NCBI GenBank assembly: GCA_902712845.1
Contig: LR743504.1
Location: 3,942,001-4,006,000 of the forward strand
Length of the DNA: 64,000 bases
DNA from: Methylobacterium bullatum
GTDB taxonomy: Bacteria > Pseudomonadota > Alphaproteobacteria > Rhizobiales > Beijerinckiaceae
Direction of reading: 5' to 3'
A model generated the notes under the pieces. That model did not search any database and was not told where the DNA came from. It saw nothing but the letters and a program-made list of their open reading frames with translations. This document shows positions 34,511 to 43,333 of the stretch, piece after piece. Position numbers and translations under genes: made by a program. Positions within the stretch are counted from its first letter, which is position 1. Each line of letters begins with the position of its first letter.

Positions 34511-34721
34511 GGGAAACGTTCCGCTCCTGTCAGGGTCGCATCATGTCGCCGGATCAAACCGGGCGAGGGGCGGATGGTTGCAGGATCCGCGCCGCCATCG
34601 AACGGTGGACGGTGTGCCGCGGCACGGCGAAGGATCTTGCCCTTTACCCGACTTCTGGCTGTGATGATGGCGGTTCCGGCGCCTCACCGTGAGCGCAGGA
34701 CAACGACCTGGGGTTGCGATC

Positions 34722-35000
34722 ATGCGGTTTCGTTTTCTTCCAGCCGCGGTGATCGCGGCGTCGATGGTGCTGGGTTTCGCGACGACGGCGTCCGCCAAGG
34801 ACCCCGTTGCCGCTGCTCCGGAGCCCGCCGCGAAGGATACGAAGGAACTGACTGTCGGGCAGAGCGCCGCCCGTGAGCGGCAGAAGAAATGCGGCGCTGA
34901 GTGGCGCGCCCTCTCGGTTGCCGACAAGGCGGCGCAGGGGCCGAAATGGCCGCAATATTTCAGCAAGTGCGTCAAGCGCTTGAAGGAGATCAAGGCCTGA
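34722..35000 (+). CDS. Small secreted protein (PsiF-like pattern)
   Basis: A 92-residue protein with a signal peptide (FLPAAVIAASMVLGFATTASA, cleavage after ASA). After an Ala/Pro-rich linker, the mature part carries GQSAARERQKKCGAEWRALS and WPQYFSKCVKRLKEIKA. This two-cysteine pattern (RxKxC...C.KR) resembles small periplasmic PsiF-like proteins of alphaproteobacteria. The ATG at 34722 is preferred because it starts the leader; an upstream GTG would add ten unrelated residues. Function unknown. Confidence 0.75.
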   Translation: MRFRFLPAAVIAASMVLGFATTASAKDPVAAAPEPAAKDTKELTVGQSAARERQKKCGAEWRALSVADKAAQGPKWPQYFSKCVKRLKEIKA

Positions 35001-35064
35001 ACTAGTTCGACTCGGGGACTGCCCGAGCTGCGATTGCTCCGGGCCGGAGCGGAGAAACGGGCGG

Positions 35065-35481
35065 ATGCGGGAACGCGAGGCGCTGCAGCGCGTGGTGGCG
35101 GTGGCCGCGATCATACCGGTGGCGTCGGGGCTCTTCGGAATCCTGTTCGGACTAGGGGGAGTTGGCGGCGACAGCCTGTCCCAGATCTCCGCCGATAGCC
35201 ATTTCCGCTACCTGTCGGGCCTGCTGACGGGCATCGGCATCCTGTTCTGGAGCTGCGTGCCGGCCATCGAGGCGAAATCGCGCCTGTTCCGCTTCCTGAC
35301 CCTCGTCGTCGTGCTCGGCGGGTTGGCGCGGTTGCTGGGCCTCTACCTCACCGGCCTGCCCTCGGCGGTCATGCAGGGTGCCCTGGCGATGGAGCTGGTG
35401 GTGACGCCCCTCCTCTGCCTCTGGCAGATGCGGGTTGCGGCCAAGGCCGTGGATGCGGCGGCGGCCGGGCCTTCTCCGTGA
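35065..35481 (+). CDS. DUF4345 membrane protein
   Basis: A 138-residue protein with four predicted transmembrane segments. The pattern DSHFRYLSGLLTGIGILFWS, LVVVLGGLARLLGLYLTG, PSAVMQGALAMELVVTPLL is that of DUF4345, a family of small proteobacterial membrane proteins of unknown role. The start is ATG 35065. The next gene, the FUSC transporter, starts on a GTG overlapping this stop (GTGA), so it is probably the first gene of the efflux operon. Its part in efflux is not known. Confidence 0.85.
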   Translation: MREREALQRVVAVAAIIPVASGLFGILFGLGGVGGDSLSQISADSHFRYLSGLLTGIGILFWSCVPAIEAKSRLFRFLTLVVVLGGLARLLGLYLTGLPSAVMQGALAMELVVTPLLCLWQMRVAAKAVDAAAAGPSP

Positions 35482-37502
35482 GCGGGGTTTCCGCCGGAAC
35501 ACGCCCCTCCCCGGCCGACCGCGCGCTCGTGCTCATGGAGCGCATCGTCCCCGTGCCCTCCGCCTGGGCCTTCGCCCTGCGGATATGGCTCGCCATGGTG
35601 CTGGCCCTCTACGCCGCGTTCTGGCTTCAGCTCTCCGGCGCCTCGTCGGCCGCCGTCTGCGTGGCGATCCTGGCCCAGCCCAAACGCGGCCAGGCCCTGT
35701 CCAAGGCGCTGTACCGCTTTCTCGGCACCCTGGCGGGGGGCGCGATGTCGATCCTGCTGATCGGTGCTTTCGGGCAGGACCGGGTTCTTCTCCTAATCTC
35801 CGTGGCGACCTGGCTCGGCCTCTGCGTCTTCGTCGCCCATTTCCTGCAGGATACGCGGGCTTATGGCGCCATGCTTGCGGGCTACACCGTCGCCATCGTC
35901 GCCGTCGCCCATATCGACACGCCGCAGGCGGTCTTCGAGGCCGCCATCGACCGCGTCGCGGCGATCACCATCGGCATCGTCGCCATCACCTTCATCAACG
36001 ACGCGCTGGCCTCGCCCAGCACGTGGCGCACCCTGCGCAAGCCGCTCTCGGAGGCCCTGTCGGCCACCCGGGCCTTCGCCCGCGAGACCCTGTCCCAGGC
36101 GGATCCCGGCTCGGAGCGGGCGGCGGCCCTGATCCGGCAGATCGCGGTGATGCGCGCCGATGCCAGCGCCATCGGCGGCGAACTCGACGACGGCGCCCGC
36201 CGGGCCGCCGGGGCGCGCAGCACCATCGCCGCGCTCTACGCCATGGCGGCGGCGAGTCGGGCCTTCACGGCCGCCGCCGCGATGCCGGGCAGCGAAAGTG
36301 AGGCCGTCGCCGAGGCACGCCGGATCTGCCTGGGCCTGACCGACGACGGAAAGCCCGATGCCGACGCGGCCTCGCATCGTCTCGGTGTCCTGGTGGATGA
36401 GGCGATCCAGGGTGGGACGAGCGAGCCCCTGGAGATCCTGGTACTGCAGCGCGGCCTCGATTTCGCGCGCGCCGCCTCCTTTGCCGAGGACGGATTGAAC
36501 GCCCTCTCCACCGGCTGCCGACCGAAGCGCGATGTTGCCCTGCCGACGCATCGCGACCTCCCCGTGGCCCTTCGCGGCGCGGCACGGGTGGGAATCGCCT
36601 TTGGCGCCACCGCCCTCCTCCTCATCGCCGCCGGCTGGCCCGCCACGTCCTTCTCCCTGGTACAGGTGGCGGCGACCTGTTCGCTTTCGGCCATCGCGCC
36701 GGATTCGAAGGCCTTTGCCCGGGGCGTGCTCATCGGCATGCCTGTCGCGGCGCTCTGCGCCGGAATCGTGCTCTTCGGCGTGCTGGGGGGCGAGCAGGGA
36801 TTCCCGCTCCTCGCCATCGCCATCGCGCCGGTGATCTTCGTGGCGTGCTTCCTCAGCCTGAACCCACCCACCTTCGGGATCGGCTTCATTGTGCTCGTGT
36901 TCTTCATGGTCCTCCTGTCGCCGTCGAACCCGCAGACCTACGACGCACAGGGCTTCCTCACGAATGCGTTCCTGGTGACGATGGCGGCTGGCATCCTGTT
37001 CGTCGCGGTGCGGATCGTGCTGCCGACCTCGCCCGCCCAGCGCCGCGCCTTCGCCCTCGATTCGGCCCGGGATTCGGTGCTGGACGCGCTAGCCGGCGAT
37101 GGCGGCGACGCCACCACCCGCACCAGCCTCAACAGCGATCGGCTGCTGCAATTCTCGCAATGGAGTTCGGGCAGCGGCGCCGTCCGCGCGGCGAGCCTGG
37201 ACCGTGCTTTCGACCTGGCCCGACTCGAATCCGCCGCCGCCCGCGCCCATGCCCAGCTGTGTCGCCTCCCCGACGATCCCGCCCTGAACGATGCCGCGAG
37301 GCAGGCGCGGGCGGGACTGGAGGCGGCGGACGCGGGCACGCTCGCCCGGTCCGTTCGCGCATTCCTCCGGCACGGCCGATCCGTGAGCGCCCCGACGCGG
37401 CTCGACATCGCCCGCCTCGTCAGCGACCTGGTGACGGCGGGCGGCATCATGGAGAGCCAGCACCGTCTCCTGCGCCGCCTCGGCATCCTGCGACCGGCCT
37501 GA
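35478..37502 (+). CDS. FUSC family efflux protein (AaeB-like)
   Basis: Inner-membrane component of an aromatic-acid-type efflux system. The 674-residue product has an N-terminal block of about six hydrophobic segments (AFALRIWLAMVLALYAAFW onward; AKRGQALSKALYRFLGTLAGG-like loop with PKRGQ), a central cytoplasmic helical part, a second membrane block (about 375-515) and a C-terminal soluble part. This duplicated layout is typical of FUSC/AaeB. It starts with GTG overlapping the DUF4345 stop and is followed by a DUF1656 (AaeX-like) and an HlyD-type (AaeA-like) gene. The substrate is not readable from the sequence. Confidence 0.9.
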   Translation: MSGVSAGTRPSPADRALVLMERIVPVPSAWAFALRIWLAMVLALYAAFWLQLSGASSAAVCVAILAQPKRGQALSKALYRFLGTLAGGAMSILLIGAFGQDRVLLLISVATWLGLCVFVAHFLQDTRAYGAMLAGYTVAIVAVAHIDTPQAVFEAAIDRVAAITIGIVAITFINDALASPSTWRTLRKPLSEALSATRAFARETLSQADPGSERAAALIRQIAVMRADASAIGGELDDGARRAAGARSTIAALYAMAAASRAFTAAAAMPGSESEAVAEARRICLGLTDDGKPDADAASHRLGVLVDEAIQGGTSEPLEILVLQRGLDFARAASFAEDGLNALSTGCRPKRDVALPTHRDLPVALRGAARVGIAFGATALLLIAAGWPATSFSLVQVAATCSLSAIAPDSKAFARGVLIGMPVAALCAGIVLFGVLGGEQGFPLLAIAIAPVIFVACFLSLNPPTFGIGFIVLVFFMVLLSPSNPQTYDAQGFLTNAFLVTMAAGILFVAVRIVLPTSPAQRRAFALDSARDSVLDALAGDGGDATTRTSLNSDRLLQFSQWSSGSGAVRAASLDRAFDLARLESAAARAHAQLCRLPDDPALNDAARQARAGLEAADAGTLARSVRAFLRHGRSVSAPTRLDIARLVSDLVTAGGIMESQHRLLRRLGILRPA

Positions 37503-37514
37503 TGGAGGCGCCCC

Positions 37515-37709
37515 ATGCGGCATGACATCGATCTCGGCGGCGTCCTGATCTCGCCCTTCGTCGCCTATGTGCTGGCGGCCCTGGCCCTCATGGTGCTGCT
37601 GCGGTTCGGCTTCAGCCGCATCCGCTTCAGCCGCTACGTCGCCAACCCGCCGCTGGCCGAGGCGGGGATCTTCGTCTGCATCCTCGCGCTTCTCATCGTT
37701 CTCTTCTGA
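37515..37709 (+). CDS. DUF1656 small membrane protein (AaeX-like)
   Basis: A 64-residue protein with two hydrophobic segments, beginning MRHDIDLGGVLISPFVAYVL. DUF1656/AaeX proteins start with the pattern 'ei.l.G.yvpp.l' and sit between the FUSC and membrane-fusion genes of aromatic-acid efflux operons, exactly the position here. AGGCGCCCC lies before the ATG. It is probably a small accessory subunit whose function is unknown. Confidence 0.9.
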   Translation: MRHDIDLGGVLISPFVAYVLAALALMVLLRFGFSRIRFSRYVANPPLAEAGIFVCILALLIVLF

Positions 37710-37744
37710 GCAATGTGGTCCGCCGACATGGATCTTGCCTGACA

Positions 37745-38767
37745 ATGGCCGACGACGATCTCTCCGATGCTCGCCCGTCCCGCGAGCGCGTGCCGTCCCT
37801 CGCGAGGCGCCGGCGTTGGCGCGTGGTGCGGCTCCTGGCGACCGTGCTGATCCTGGCCTGCGCCGGCCTGGCCGCCGCCCTGGTCTGGCAGTTCTACGTC
37901 ACCGCGCCCTGGACCCGCGACGGGCGCGTGCGCGTGCAGGTGGCCAGCGTGGCGCCCCAGGTTTCCGGCCAGATCACCGAACTGCGCGTCACCGACAACC
38001 AGAACGTCGCCAAGGGCGATGTACTCTACGTCATCGATCCGGTGGATTTCGACATTGCCATCGCCACCGCCCAGGCCGAGCTGGAGAACCGCGAGGCCGA
38101 CCTTCAGGTCAAGCGGACCCAGGCGGCCCGGCGCGAGGCCCTGACCACCCTCTCCACCTCGGTGGAGGAGAAACAGCAATATGCGGGCACCGCCAAGATC
38201 GCGGAGGCGGCGCTCGCCTCCGCGAAGGCGCAGCTGCATCAGGCGCGGGTCAACCGGGGGCGCACGGAAGTCCGTTCGCCGGTGAACGGGCGCGTCACCA
38301 ACCTTCTCCTGCGCGCGGGCGACTACGCCACTGCCGGCACCGTCAACGTCGCGGTGATCGACACCGATTCGTTCTGGATCGACGGCTATTTCGAGGAGAC
38401 GAAGCTGGCCCATATCCATGTGGGCGACGGGGCGAAGGCCGAACTCCTCGGCTACCCGGCCCTCATCGACGGCCGGGTCGAGAGCATCACCCTCGGCATC
38501 AGCAACGCCAACGCCTCGCCGAGCACGCAGGGCCTGCCCAATGTCGACCCGGTCTATACCTGGGTGCGCCTCGCCCAGCGCGTCCCCGTGCGCATCCGCA
38601 TCGAGAGGGTTCCCGACGGCGTCACCCTGGTGGCCGGCATGAACGCCACCGTCTCCGTGGGCGAGCCCGGTGCCCATGGCGGTACGTTCTGGAAGACCCT
38701 GCGCGACCGTTTCGGTGGGCCATCCGTCTCCGGGCAGGAGCATGTTCCGGGGGCGGCGGCCCGCTGA
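37745..38767 (+). CDS. HlyD-family efflux adaptor subunit (AaeA/EmrA-like)
   Basis: Periplasmic adaptor linking the FUSC pump to the outer membrane. The 340-residue product has one N-terminal transmembrane helix (about 30-50), then VASVAPQVSGQITELRVTDNQNVAKGDVLY (biotinyl-lipoyl half-motif), a helical hairpin (about 110-180), the second half-motif RTEVRSPVNGRVTNLLLRAGDYA, and beta-barrel segments (DSFWIDGYFEETKLAHIHVGDGA). The ATG at 37745 fits the start of the cytoplasmic tail; a GTG 30 bp upstream is possible. It is third in the FUSC-DUF1656-HlyD operon. Confidence 0.92.
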   Translation: MADDDLSDARPSRERVPSLARRRRWRVVRLLATVLILACAGLAAALVWQFYVTAPWTRDGRVRVQVASVAPQVSGQITELRVTDNQNVAKGDVLYVIDPVDFDIAIATAQAELENREADLQVKRTQAARREALTTLSTSVEEKQQYAGTAKIAEAALASAKAQLHQARVNRGRTEVRSPVNGRVTNLLLRAGDYATAGTVNVAVIDTDSFWIDGYFEETKLAHIHVGDGAKAELLGYPALIDGRVESITLGISNANASPSTQGLPNVDPVYTWVRLAQRVPVRIRIERVPDGVTLVAGMNATVSVGEPGAHGGTFWKTLRDRFGGPSVSGQEHVPGAAAR

Positions 38768-38906
38768 AGCCCTCGCTGGGAAGACGTCGCGCTTCGCCGG
38801 ATGCCTCGGGGCAGCATGCCCCGGCCATGAAGAGGTGAAAACTTCTCCAATATTGGCGCGAAGTTGAGCACGGATCGCGACGGAGTTTCAACCGCGCTTA
38901 AGGACC

Positions 38907-40712
38907 ATGAGCGATTCTTCCGGCATCTTCTCGGCTGGGTCGGGTCACGTGCTGAAATCCATCGACGCCTTTGAGAACGACTCGGCCGCGGCGTCCGAAA
39001 GCGCGGGCGTCACCCACGCGGTGTCCGGCATGGCGACGCTCCTGCGCCACGCTTCCCGCGCCAATGCCCAGGCCGGCAGCTTCACTCGCGAGATCCGTCG
39101 CCAGAGCGCCGGCGTCGACCGTTCTCTGGCGACGACGCTCGGCAGCGTCGGCCGCGACACGGCGGCGGGGACGGCCGAGCGCCTTCGCGGGGAGCTCGTG
39201 GATGCGGTCGGCGCGGCCATGCGCGAGATCACCGCCGAGATCGCCCGCATCGGGGCGCGCATCGACACCAAGGCCGCCGAGGCGAGCCGGATCGTCGCCG
39301 CCATCGACGGGATCGGCGCGACGATCCGGATGTTGTCGTTGAACGCGACGATCGAGGCGGCAAGGGCCGGCGCGCATGGGCGCGGCTTCGCCGTGGTCGC
39401 CGCCGAGGTCCGCGCCCTGGCCGACCAGACCCGGGAGAGCGCCCGCAATGCGGCTGGCATCATCGATTTCTCCGATGTCCGCGCCGATCTCTCCGCTTTG
39501 CGCGTCTCGACGGACCATGCCCTGGACGGACTCGCCGGTGCCGTGCGGGCCACCGCCGACCGGATCGAGACCCTGCTTGGCGGTGTCGGCGTCGAACTGT
39601 CCGCGATCAGCGCCAGCAACGCCTCCATCGGCGAGGCTCTCGGCGCCATGCAGAGCAGCATCGACCGGACGGAGACCAAGGCCGCCCGCGCCCTGGCTCT
39701 AGCCGATGCCACGCTGCAGGCGGCCGCCTCCGGCCTGCCCTCACCGGAGATGGCCGGGCACGGGCTCGCCCACCGTCCGAAGGGCTTCGATCTCCTCGAC
39801 GACATCCGGGCGCGCCGCACCCTGCGCATCGCCGTGGAGCCCGATTTCAAGGGTTTGTCCTTCCGCAAGGCCGCCGGCGGCGCCCTGCTCGGCCTCGACA
39901 TCGCCTATGCCACGGCCTTCGCGCGGTCCCTCGGCGTCACGCCGGTCTTCGTCGAATGCCCCTGGGACCAGTGCACGGAACTGCTCGATGCGGGCCGGAC
40001 CGCCGCCGAGGCGCCCGCCGACATCGTCTGGTCGGCCCTGCCGCCGAGCCCGGGATTCGGTGCCATCGCCTATTCGCAGGCCTATACCCATCTCCACTAC
40101 GTGCTGGCGCGCCGGACCGGCGACACGCGCATCCGCAGCCTGTCCGACCTCGAGGGCCGGACGCTCGGCGTCATCAACGATCCGAGCGCCTATGCCACGC
40201 TGGAGGCCGCCGGGCTGCGCTGGGCGGAGAACCTGCAAGCGAAGGGCCGGCGCGTCGCCGTTCTCGGCAGCCTCGTGCCGATCACCGACCAGGGCCGCAT
40301 CCACGACGCTCTGGCCGAGGGCGTGGTCGATGCCTTCGCCGTGGACGCGCCGATCATGCACTGGGCCTGCACCGGCGCCGACAGCCCGTGGCGAGGCCGC
40401 ATCGAGATCGTGCCCGGCAACATCGCGCCCGCGCCCTGGTACTACACTGCGGCCGTGGCAGACCATCCGAGCGCCTGCCGCCTGCTCATGGCGGCGGATG
40501 CCTTCATCGCCGCTTTCGCCGGCACGCCCGAGCGTCTGGCAATCGAGCGGCAATGGCAGGGGGCACCGGTGACGGGAACGGGCAGCTACCGGGACGAGCC
40601 GGGGCGCCTGCGCGGCGCGGCGGAACTGGCCACCGACTACGAGGCGGCGATGGGACGGATGCCCACCCTCGCACCTTCGCGCGCCGGCGTGACATTCCGG
40701 AACGTTGCCTGA
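38907..40712 (+). CDS. Soluble chemoreceptor-like protein fused to a type-3 solute-binding domain
   Basis: A 601-residue protein with an unusual architecture. Residues 1-140 are helical. Residues 142-180 (MLSLNATIEAARAGAHGRGF, then AVVAAEVRALADQTRESAR) match the tip of an MCP signalling hairpin that contacts CheA/CheW. Residues 190-275 return as coiled coil. From about 300 to 555 lies a family-3 solute-binding fold (TLRIAVEPDFKGLSFRKAAG, LLGLDIAYATAFARSLGVTP, TLGVINDPSAYATLEAAG, a second lobe to WQGAPVTG). No signal peptide or membrane helix is visible, so both parts should be cytoplasmic. It may sense an internal amino-acid-like ligand. It lies 139 bp after the efflux operon. Confidence 0.85.
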   Translation: MSDSSGIFSAGSGHVLKSIDAFENDSAAASESAGVTHAVSGMATLLRHASRANAQAGSFTREIRRQSAGVDRSLATTLGSVGRDTAAGTAERLRGELVDAVGAAMREITAEIARIGARIDTKAAEASRIVAAIDGIGATIRMLSLNATIEAARAGAHGRGFAVVAAEVRALADQTRESARNAAGIIDFSDVRADLSALRVSTDHALDGLAGAVRATADRIETLLGGVGVELSAISASNASIGEALGAMQSSIDRTETKAARALALADATLQAAASGLPSPEMAGHGLAHRPKGFDLLDDIRARRTLRIAVEPDFKGLSFRKAAGGALLGLDIAYATAFARSLGVTPVFVECPWDQCTELLDAGRTAAEAPADIVWSALPPSPGFGAIAYSQAYTHLHYVLARRTGDTRIRSLSDLEGRTLGVINDPSAYATLEAAGLRWAENLQAKGRRVAVLGSLVPITDQGRIHDALAEGVVDAFAVDAPIMHWACTGADSPWRGRIEIVPGNIAPAPWYYTAAVADHPSACRLLMAADAFIAAFAGTPERLAIERQWQGAPVTGTGSYRDEPGRLRGAAELATDYEAAMGRMPTLAPSRAGVTFRNVA

Positions 40713-41200
40713 ACCCGGCTTTGGAACGCGGACGATCCTTTGCCAACCACCTGAAGAGGCAGCGCTTTCTTGGAGTCGGGGGAATGGGAAAGAATACAGT
40801 TGCCGGAAAGATGAGATAGGGGCTTGACGTAAGAGCGATCCAGTCGCACCTTGATCATGTGCTCTCGAGCAAAGCACATCTCAAGCAACGAGGAGGCGTA
40901 GATCGGTTGTCGATCGCGACCAACTTAGCAGCAGGAGACGGGAATGACTCCACCCCAGCAGGATGCTGCAACGATCATTCGGGATTAATTCGGCCCGGAC
41001 GTTGAGCAGCACAGACGCGAATCACGGGACGGAAGCGGTCTCCGGGGCGCAGAAGCGGCCGATACGGCACGACTTCGAATGCGCAAAATGCCCCAATTCG
41101 ACCGCTTCCGCCGCCGGATCATCCGGTGGCGTTTCACTATTGTTGTTGGCTTCTGCTTGAAGCTGTTTCCCTGATTTGGGACAACCGAAGGTTGCTGCGC
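40713..41200. other. Long AT-richer intergenic segment with small inverted repeat
   Basis: A 488-bp gap that is visibly less GC-rich than its surroundings. It holds an exact 7-bp inverted repeat (ATGTGCT at 40857-40863 and AGCACAT at 40873-40879), a very short open frame at 40944-40988 with a good ribosome-binding site, and a second open frame at 40963-41160 with no recognisable product. No tRNA or integrase site was seen. Together with the minus-strand gene that follows, it looks like inserted or remnant DNA. Confidence 0.5.
40944..40988 (+). CDS. Possible 14-codon open frame with strong ribosome-binding site
   Basis: ATG at 40944 is preceded by AGGAG with a 6-base spacing and reads MTPPQQDAATIIRD before a TAA at 40986. 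It may encode a leader peptide, or be the 5' remnant of a lost gene. The strong translation signal is the only support; no known product matches. Confidence 0.25.
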   Translation: MTPPQQDAATIIRD

Positions 41201-41728
41201 TTAGTCTAGATCACGTAGCCACTTGAGAGACGCGCGCGCTTCGCTTTCAGCCGCAGTCGCACTCTCGAAAAGCCCTGATCGTCCTTGTTCGGGACCGGAC
41301 CACCAAGTGAGTGTGCCGTTCACATCGGTTTCCTCACACAATGTGGCGTACTCGTAATGAAACAGATGTCCTTCACGTCGGAAGATCCATACGCAATGTA
41401 GGCCATTACGGCTGACAATCTGCTCGACAAATTCAGAGGAATTCCGCTGATGTGCTTCGCGTAGTCCAAGCAGGGCGCGTGCCGTTCGTTGCGTCGCTGT
41501 CTCTGATCGGTCGAGACACATTTCCTCCCGCTCGATCCGGGTGAGATGATGTGTGATGGTTTGCTCGCAGACGCGTGTATCCTGCACGAGAGCCATGATG
41601 CCGGGCACGTAGCAATCGTATTCGTTGACTGGCGCACCAAGCGAGGCGGCACCGATCGGATCCCATTCCGTCCACAACAAGCGCCGCACTTGGACGGCCA
41701 GCGCCTCGTTTGGTGCATCGCGCTGCAT
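41201..41728 (-). CDS. Hypothetical protein with DUF1871-like N-terminus, probably acquired
   Basis: A 175-residue soluble protein. The N-terminal half has LLWTEWDPIGAASLGAPVNEYDCYVPGIM, a pattern seen in DUF1871-like and related small proteins that often occur as immunity or accessory genes. The C-terminal half (GLHCVWIFRREGHLFHYEYA, TLTWWSGPEQGRSGLFESAT, ending SEARASLKWLRDL) is beta-rich. Codon use and base composition are less GC-biased than in neighbouring genes, which suggests recent transfer. It is bounded by an AT-richer gap and by gatB on the same strand. No toxin partner is visible. Function unknown. Confidence 0.6.
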   Translation of the reverse strand: MQRDAPNEALAVQVRRLLWTEWDPIGAASLGAPVNEYDCYVPGIMALVQDTRVCEQTITHHLTRIEREEMCLDRSETATQRTARALLGLREAHQRNSSEFVEQIVSRNGLHCVWIFRREGHLFHYEYATLCEETDVNGTLTWWSGPEQGRSGLFESATAAESEARASLKWLRDLD

Positions 41729-41792
41729 CGTGGGAGCGCCCCCCTACGTTGACGGCCGTCCTTTCGTAGTATGACACTCAGAAACTCCGGCG

Positions 41793-43265
41793 CTACTCTA
41801 TCCCGAGCTTGGCCTTCAGCAGCGCGTTCACCGCCGCGGGGTTGGCCTTGCCGCCGGTGGCCTTCATGGTCTGGCCGACGAACCAGCCGAGCAGGGTCGG
41901 CTTTTCCTTGGCTTGGCTCACCTTGTCGGGATTCTTGGCGATGATCTCGTCCACCGCCGCCTCGATGGCGCCGGTATCGGTGACCTGCTTCATGCCGCGC
42001 GATTCGACGAGTTCGCGCGGGTCGCCGCCCTCGGACCAGACGATCTCGAACAGGTCCTTGGCGATCTTGCCCGAGATGACCCCTTCGCCGATGAGATCGA
42101 CGATGGCGCCGAGTTGGTCCGCCGAGACCGGGCTCGTCTCGATGCTGTGGCTTTCCTTGTTGAGGCGGCCGAACAGCTCGTTGATTACCCAGTTCGCCGC
42201 GGCCTTGCCGTCGCGGCCCTTGGCCACCGCCTCGAAATAATCGGCGGAGGACCGCTCGGCGATGAGCACGCCGGCATCGTAGGGAGACAGGCCGTAGGAC
42301 TCGATGAAGCGGACCTTCTTGGCGTCCGGCAGTTCCGGCAGGCCCTCGGCCAGCGCATCCACATAGGCCTGGTCGAATTCGAGCGGCAGCAGGTCCGGGT
42401 CGGGGAAGTAGCGGTAATCGTGCGCCTCTTCCTTAGAGCGCATGGAGCGGGTCTCGCCCTTGCCCGGATCGAACAGGCGGGTCTCCTGGGAGATGGTGCC
42501 GCCATCCTCGATGATGGCGATCTGGCGCCGCGCCTCGACCTCGATGGCCTGCCCGATGAAGCGGATCGAGTTGACGTTCTTGATCTCGCAGCGGGTGCCG
42601 AGCGGCTCGCCGGGCTTCCTCACCGAGACATTGACGTCGGCCCGCAGCGAGCCCTTCTCCATGTCGCCGTCGCAGGTGCCGAGATAGCGCAGGATGGTGC
42701 GCAGCTTGGTCACGTAGGCACGCGCCTCCTCCGACGAGCGGAGATCCGGCCGCGAGACGATCTCCATCAGGGCGACGCCCGAACGATTGAGGTCGACGAA
42801 GCTCTGGGTCGGGTTCTGGTCGTGCAGGGACTTGCCGGCATCCTGCTCGAGATGCAGCCGCTCGATGCCCACCGTGATGGTCTCGCCCTCGGGCAGGTCC
42901 ACCAGCACCTCGCCCTCGCCGACGATGGGATCCTTGAACTGGCTGATCTGGTAGCCCTGCGGCAGGTCCGGGTAGAAGTAGTTCTTCCGGTCGAACACGG
43001 AGCGGTGGTTGATCCGCGCCTTCAGCCCGAGGCCGGTGCGCACGGCTTGGGCCACGCATTCCTCGTTGATGACGGGGAGCATGCCGGGCATGGCCGCGTC
43101 CACCAGGGAGACGTGGTCGTTCGGCTCGCCCCCGAATTCCGTCGAGGCGCCGGAGAACAGCTTCGAGCGGCTCGTAACCTGAGCATGGATCTCCATGCCG
43201 ATCACGACCTCCCAGTCGTGCAGGCCGCCCTTGATGAGCTTCTTGGGGTTCACGGCAGCGGTCAT
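41793..43265 (-). CDS. gatB: Asp-tRNA(Asn)/Glu-tRNA(Gln) amidotransferase subunit B
   Basis: Subunit that binds misacylated tRNA, activates it with ATP, and receives ammonia from GatA. The 490-residue product has WEVVIGMEIHAQVTSRSKLFSGA, NHRSVFDRKNYFYPDLPQGYQISQ and MEKGSLRADVNVSVRKPG, the diagnostic GatB signatures, and the C-terminal GatB/YqeY helical domain ending NPAAVNALLKAKLG. Its length is normal. gatA and gatC are nearby on the same strand, separated from gatB by a small membrane protein gene. Confidence 0.98.
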   Translation of the reverse strand: MTAAVNPKKLIKGGLHDWEVVIGMEIHAQVTSRSKLFSGASTEFGGEPNDHVSLVDAAMPGMLPVINEECVAQAVRTGLGLKARINHRSVFDRKNYFYPDLPQGYQISQFKDPIVGEGEVLVDLPEGETITVGIERLHLEQDAGKSLHDQNPTQSFVDLNRSGVALMEIVSRPDLRSSEEARAYVTKLRTILRYLGTCDGDMEKGSLRADVNVSVRKPGEPLGTRCEIKNVNSIRFIGQAIEVEARRQIAIIEDGGTISQETRLFDPGKGETRSMRSKEEAHDYRYFPDPDLLPLEFDQAYVDALAEGLPELPDAKKVRFIESYGLSPYDAGVLIAERSSADYFEAVAKGRDGKAAANWVINELFGRLNKESHSIETSPVSADQLGAIVDLIGEGVISGKIAKDLFEIVWSEGGDPRELVESRGMKQVTDTGAIEAAVDEIIAKNPDKVSQAKEKPTLLGWFVGQTMKATGGKANPAAVNALLKAKLGIE

Positions 43266-43333
43266 GATGGCCCGGATTCAGTGTTGCGCGGCGCGAAGGC
43301 GCACCGGAAAGGTGGAAGGACCGGCCGGCGCGG

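Noticed and set aside
40713..41200. tRNA or attachment site explaining the anomalous segment
   Set aside because: No cloverleaf, T-loop consensus or integrase gene was found.
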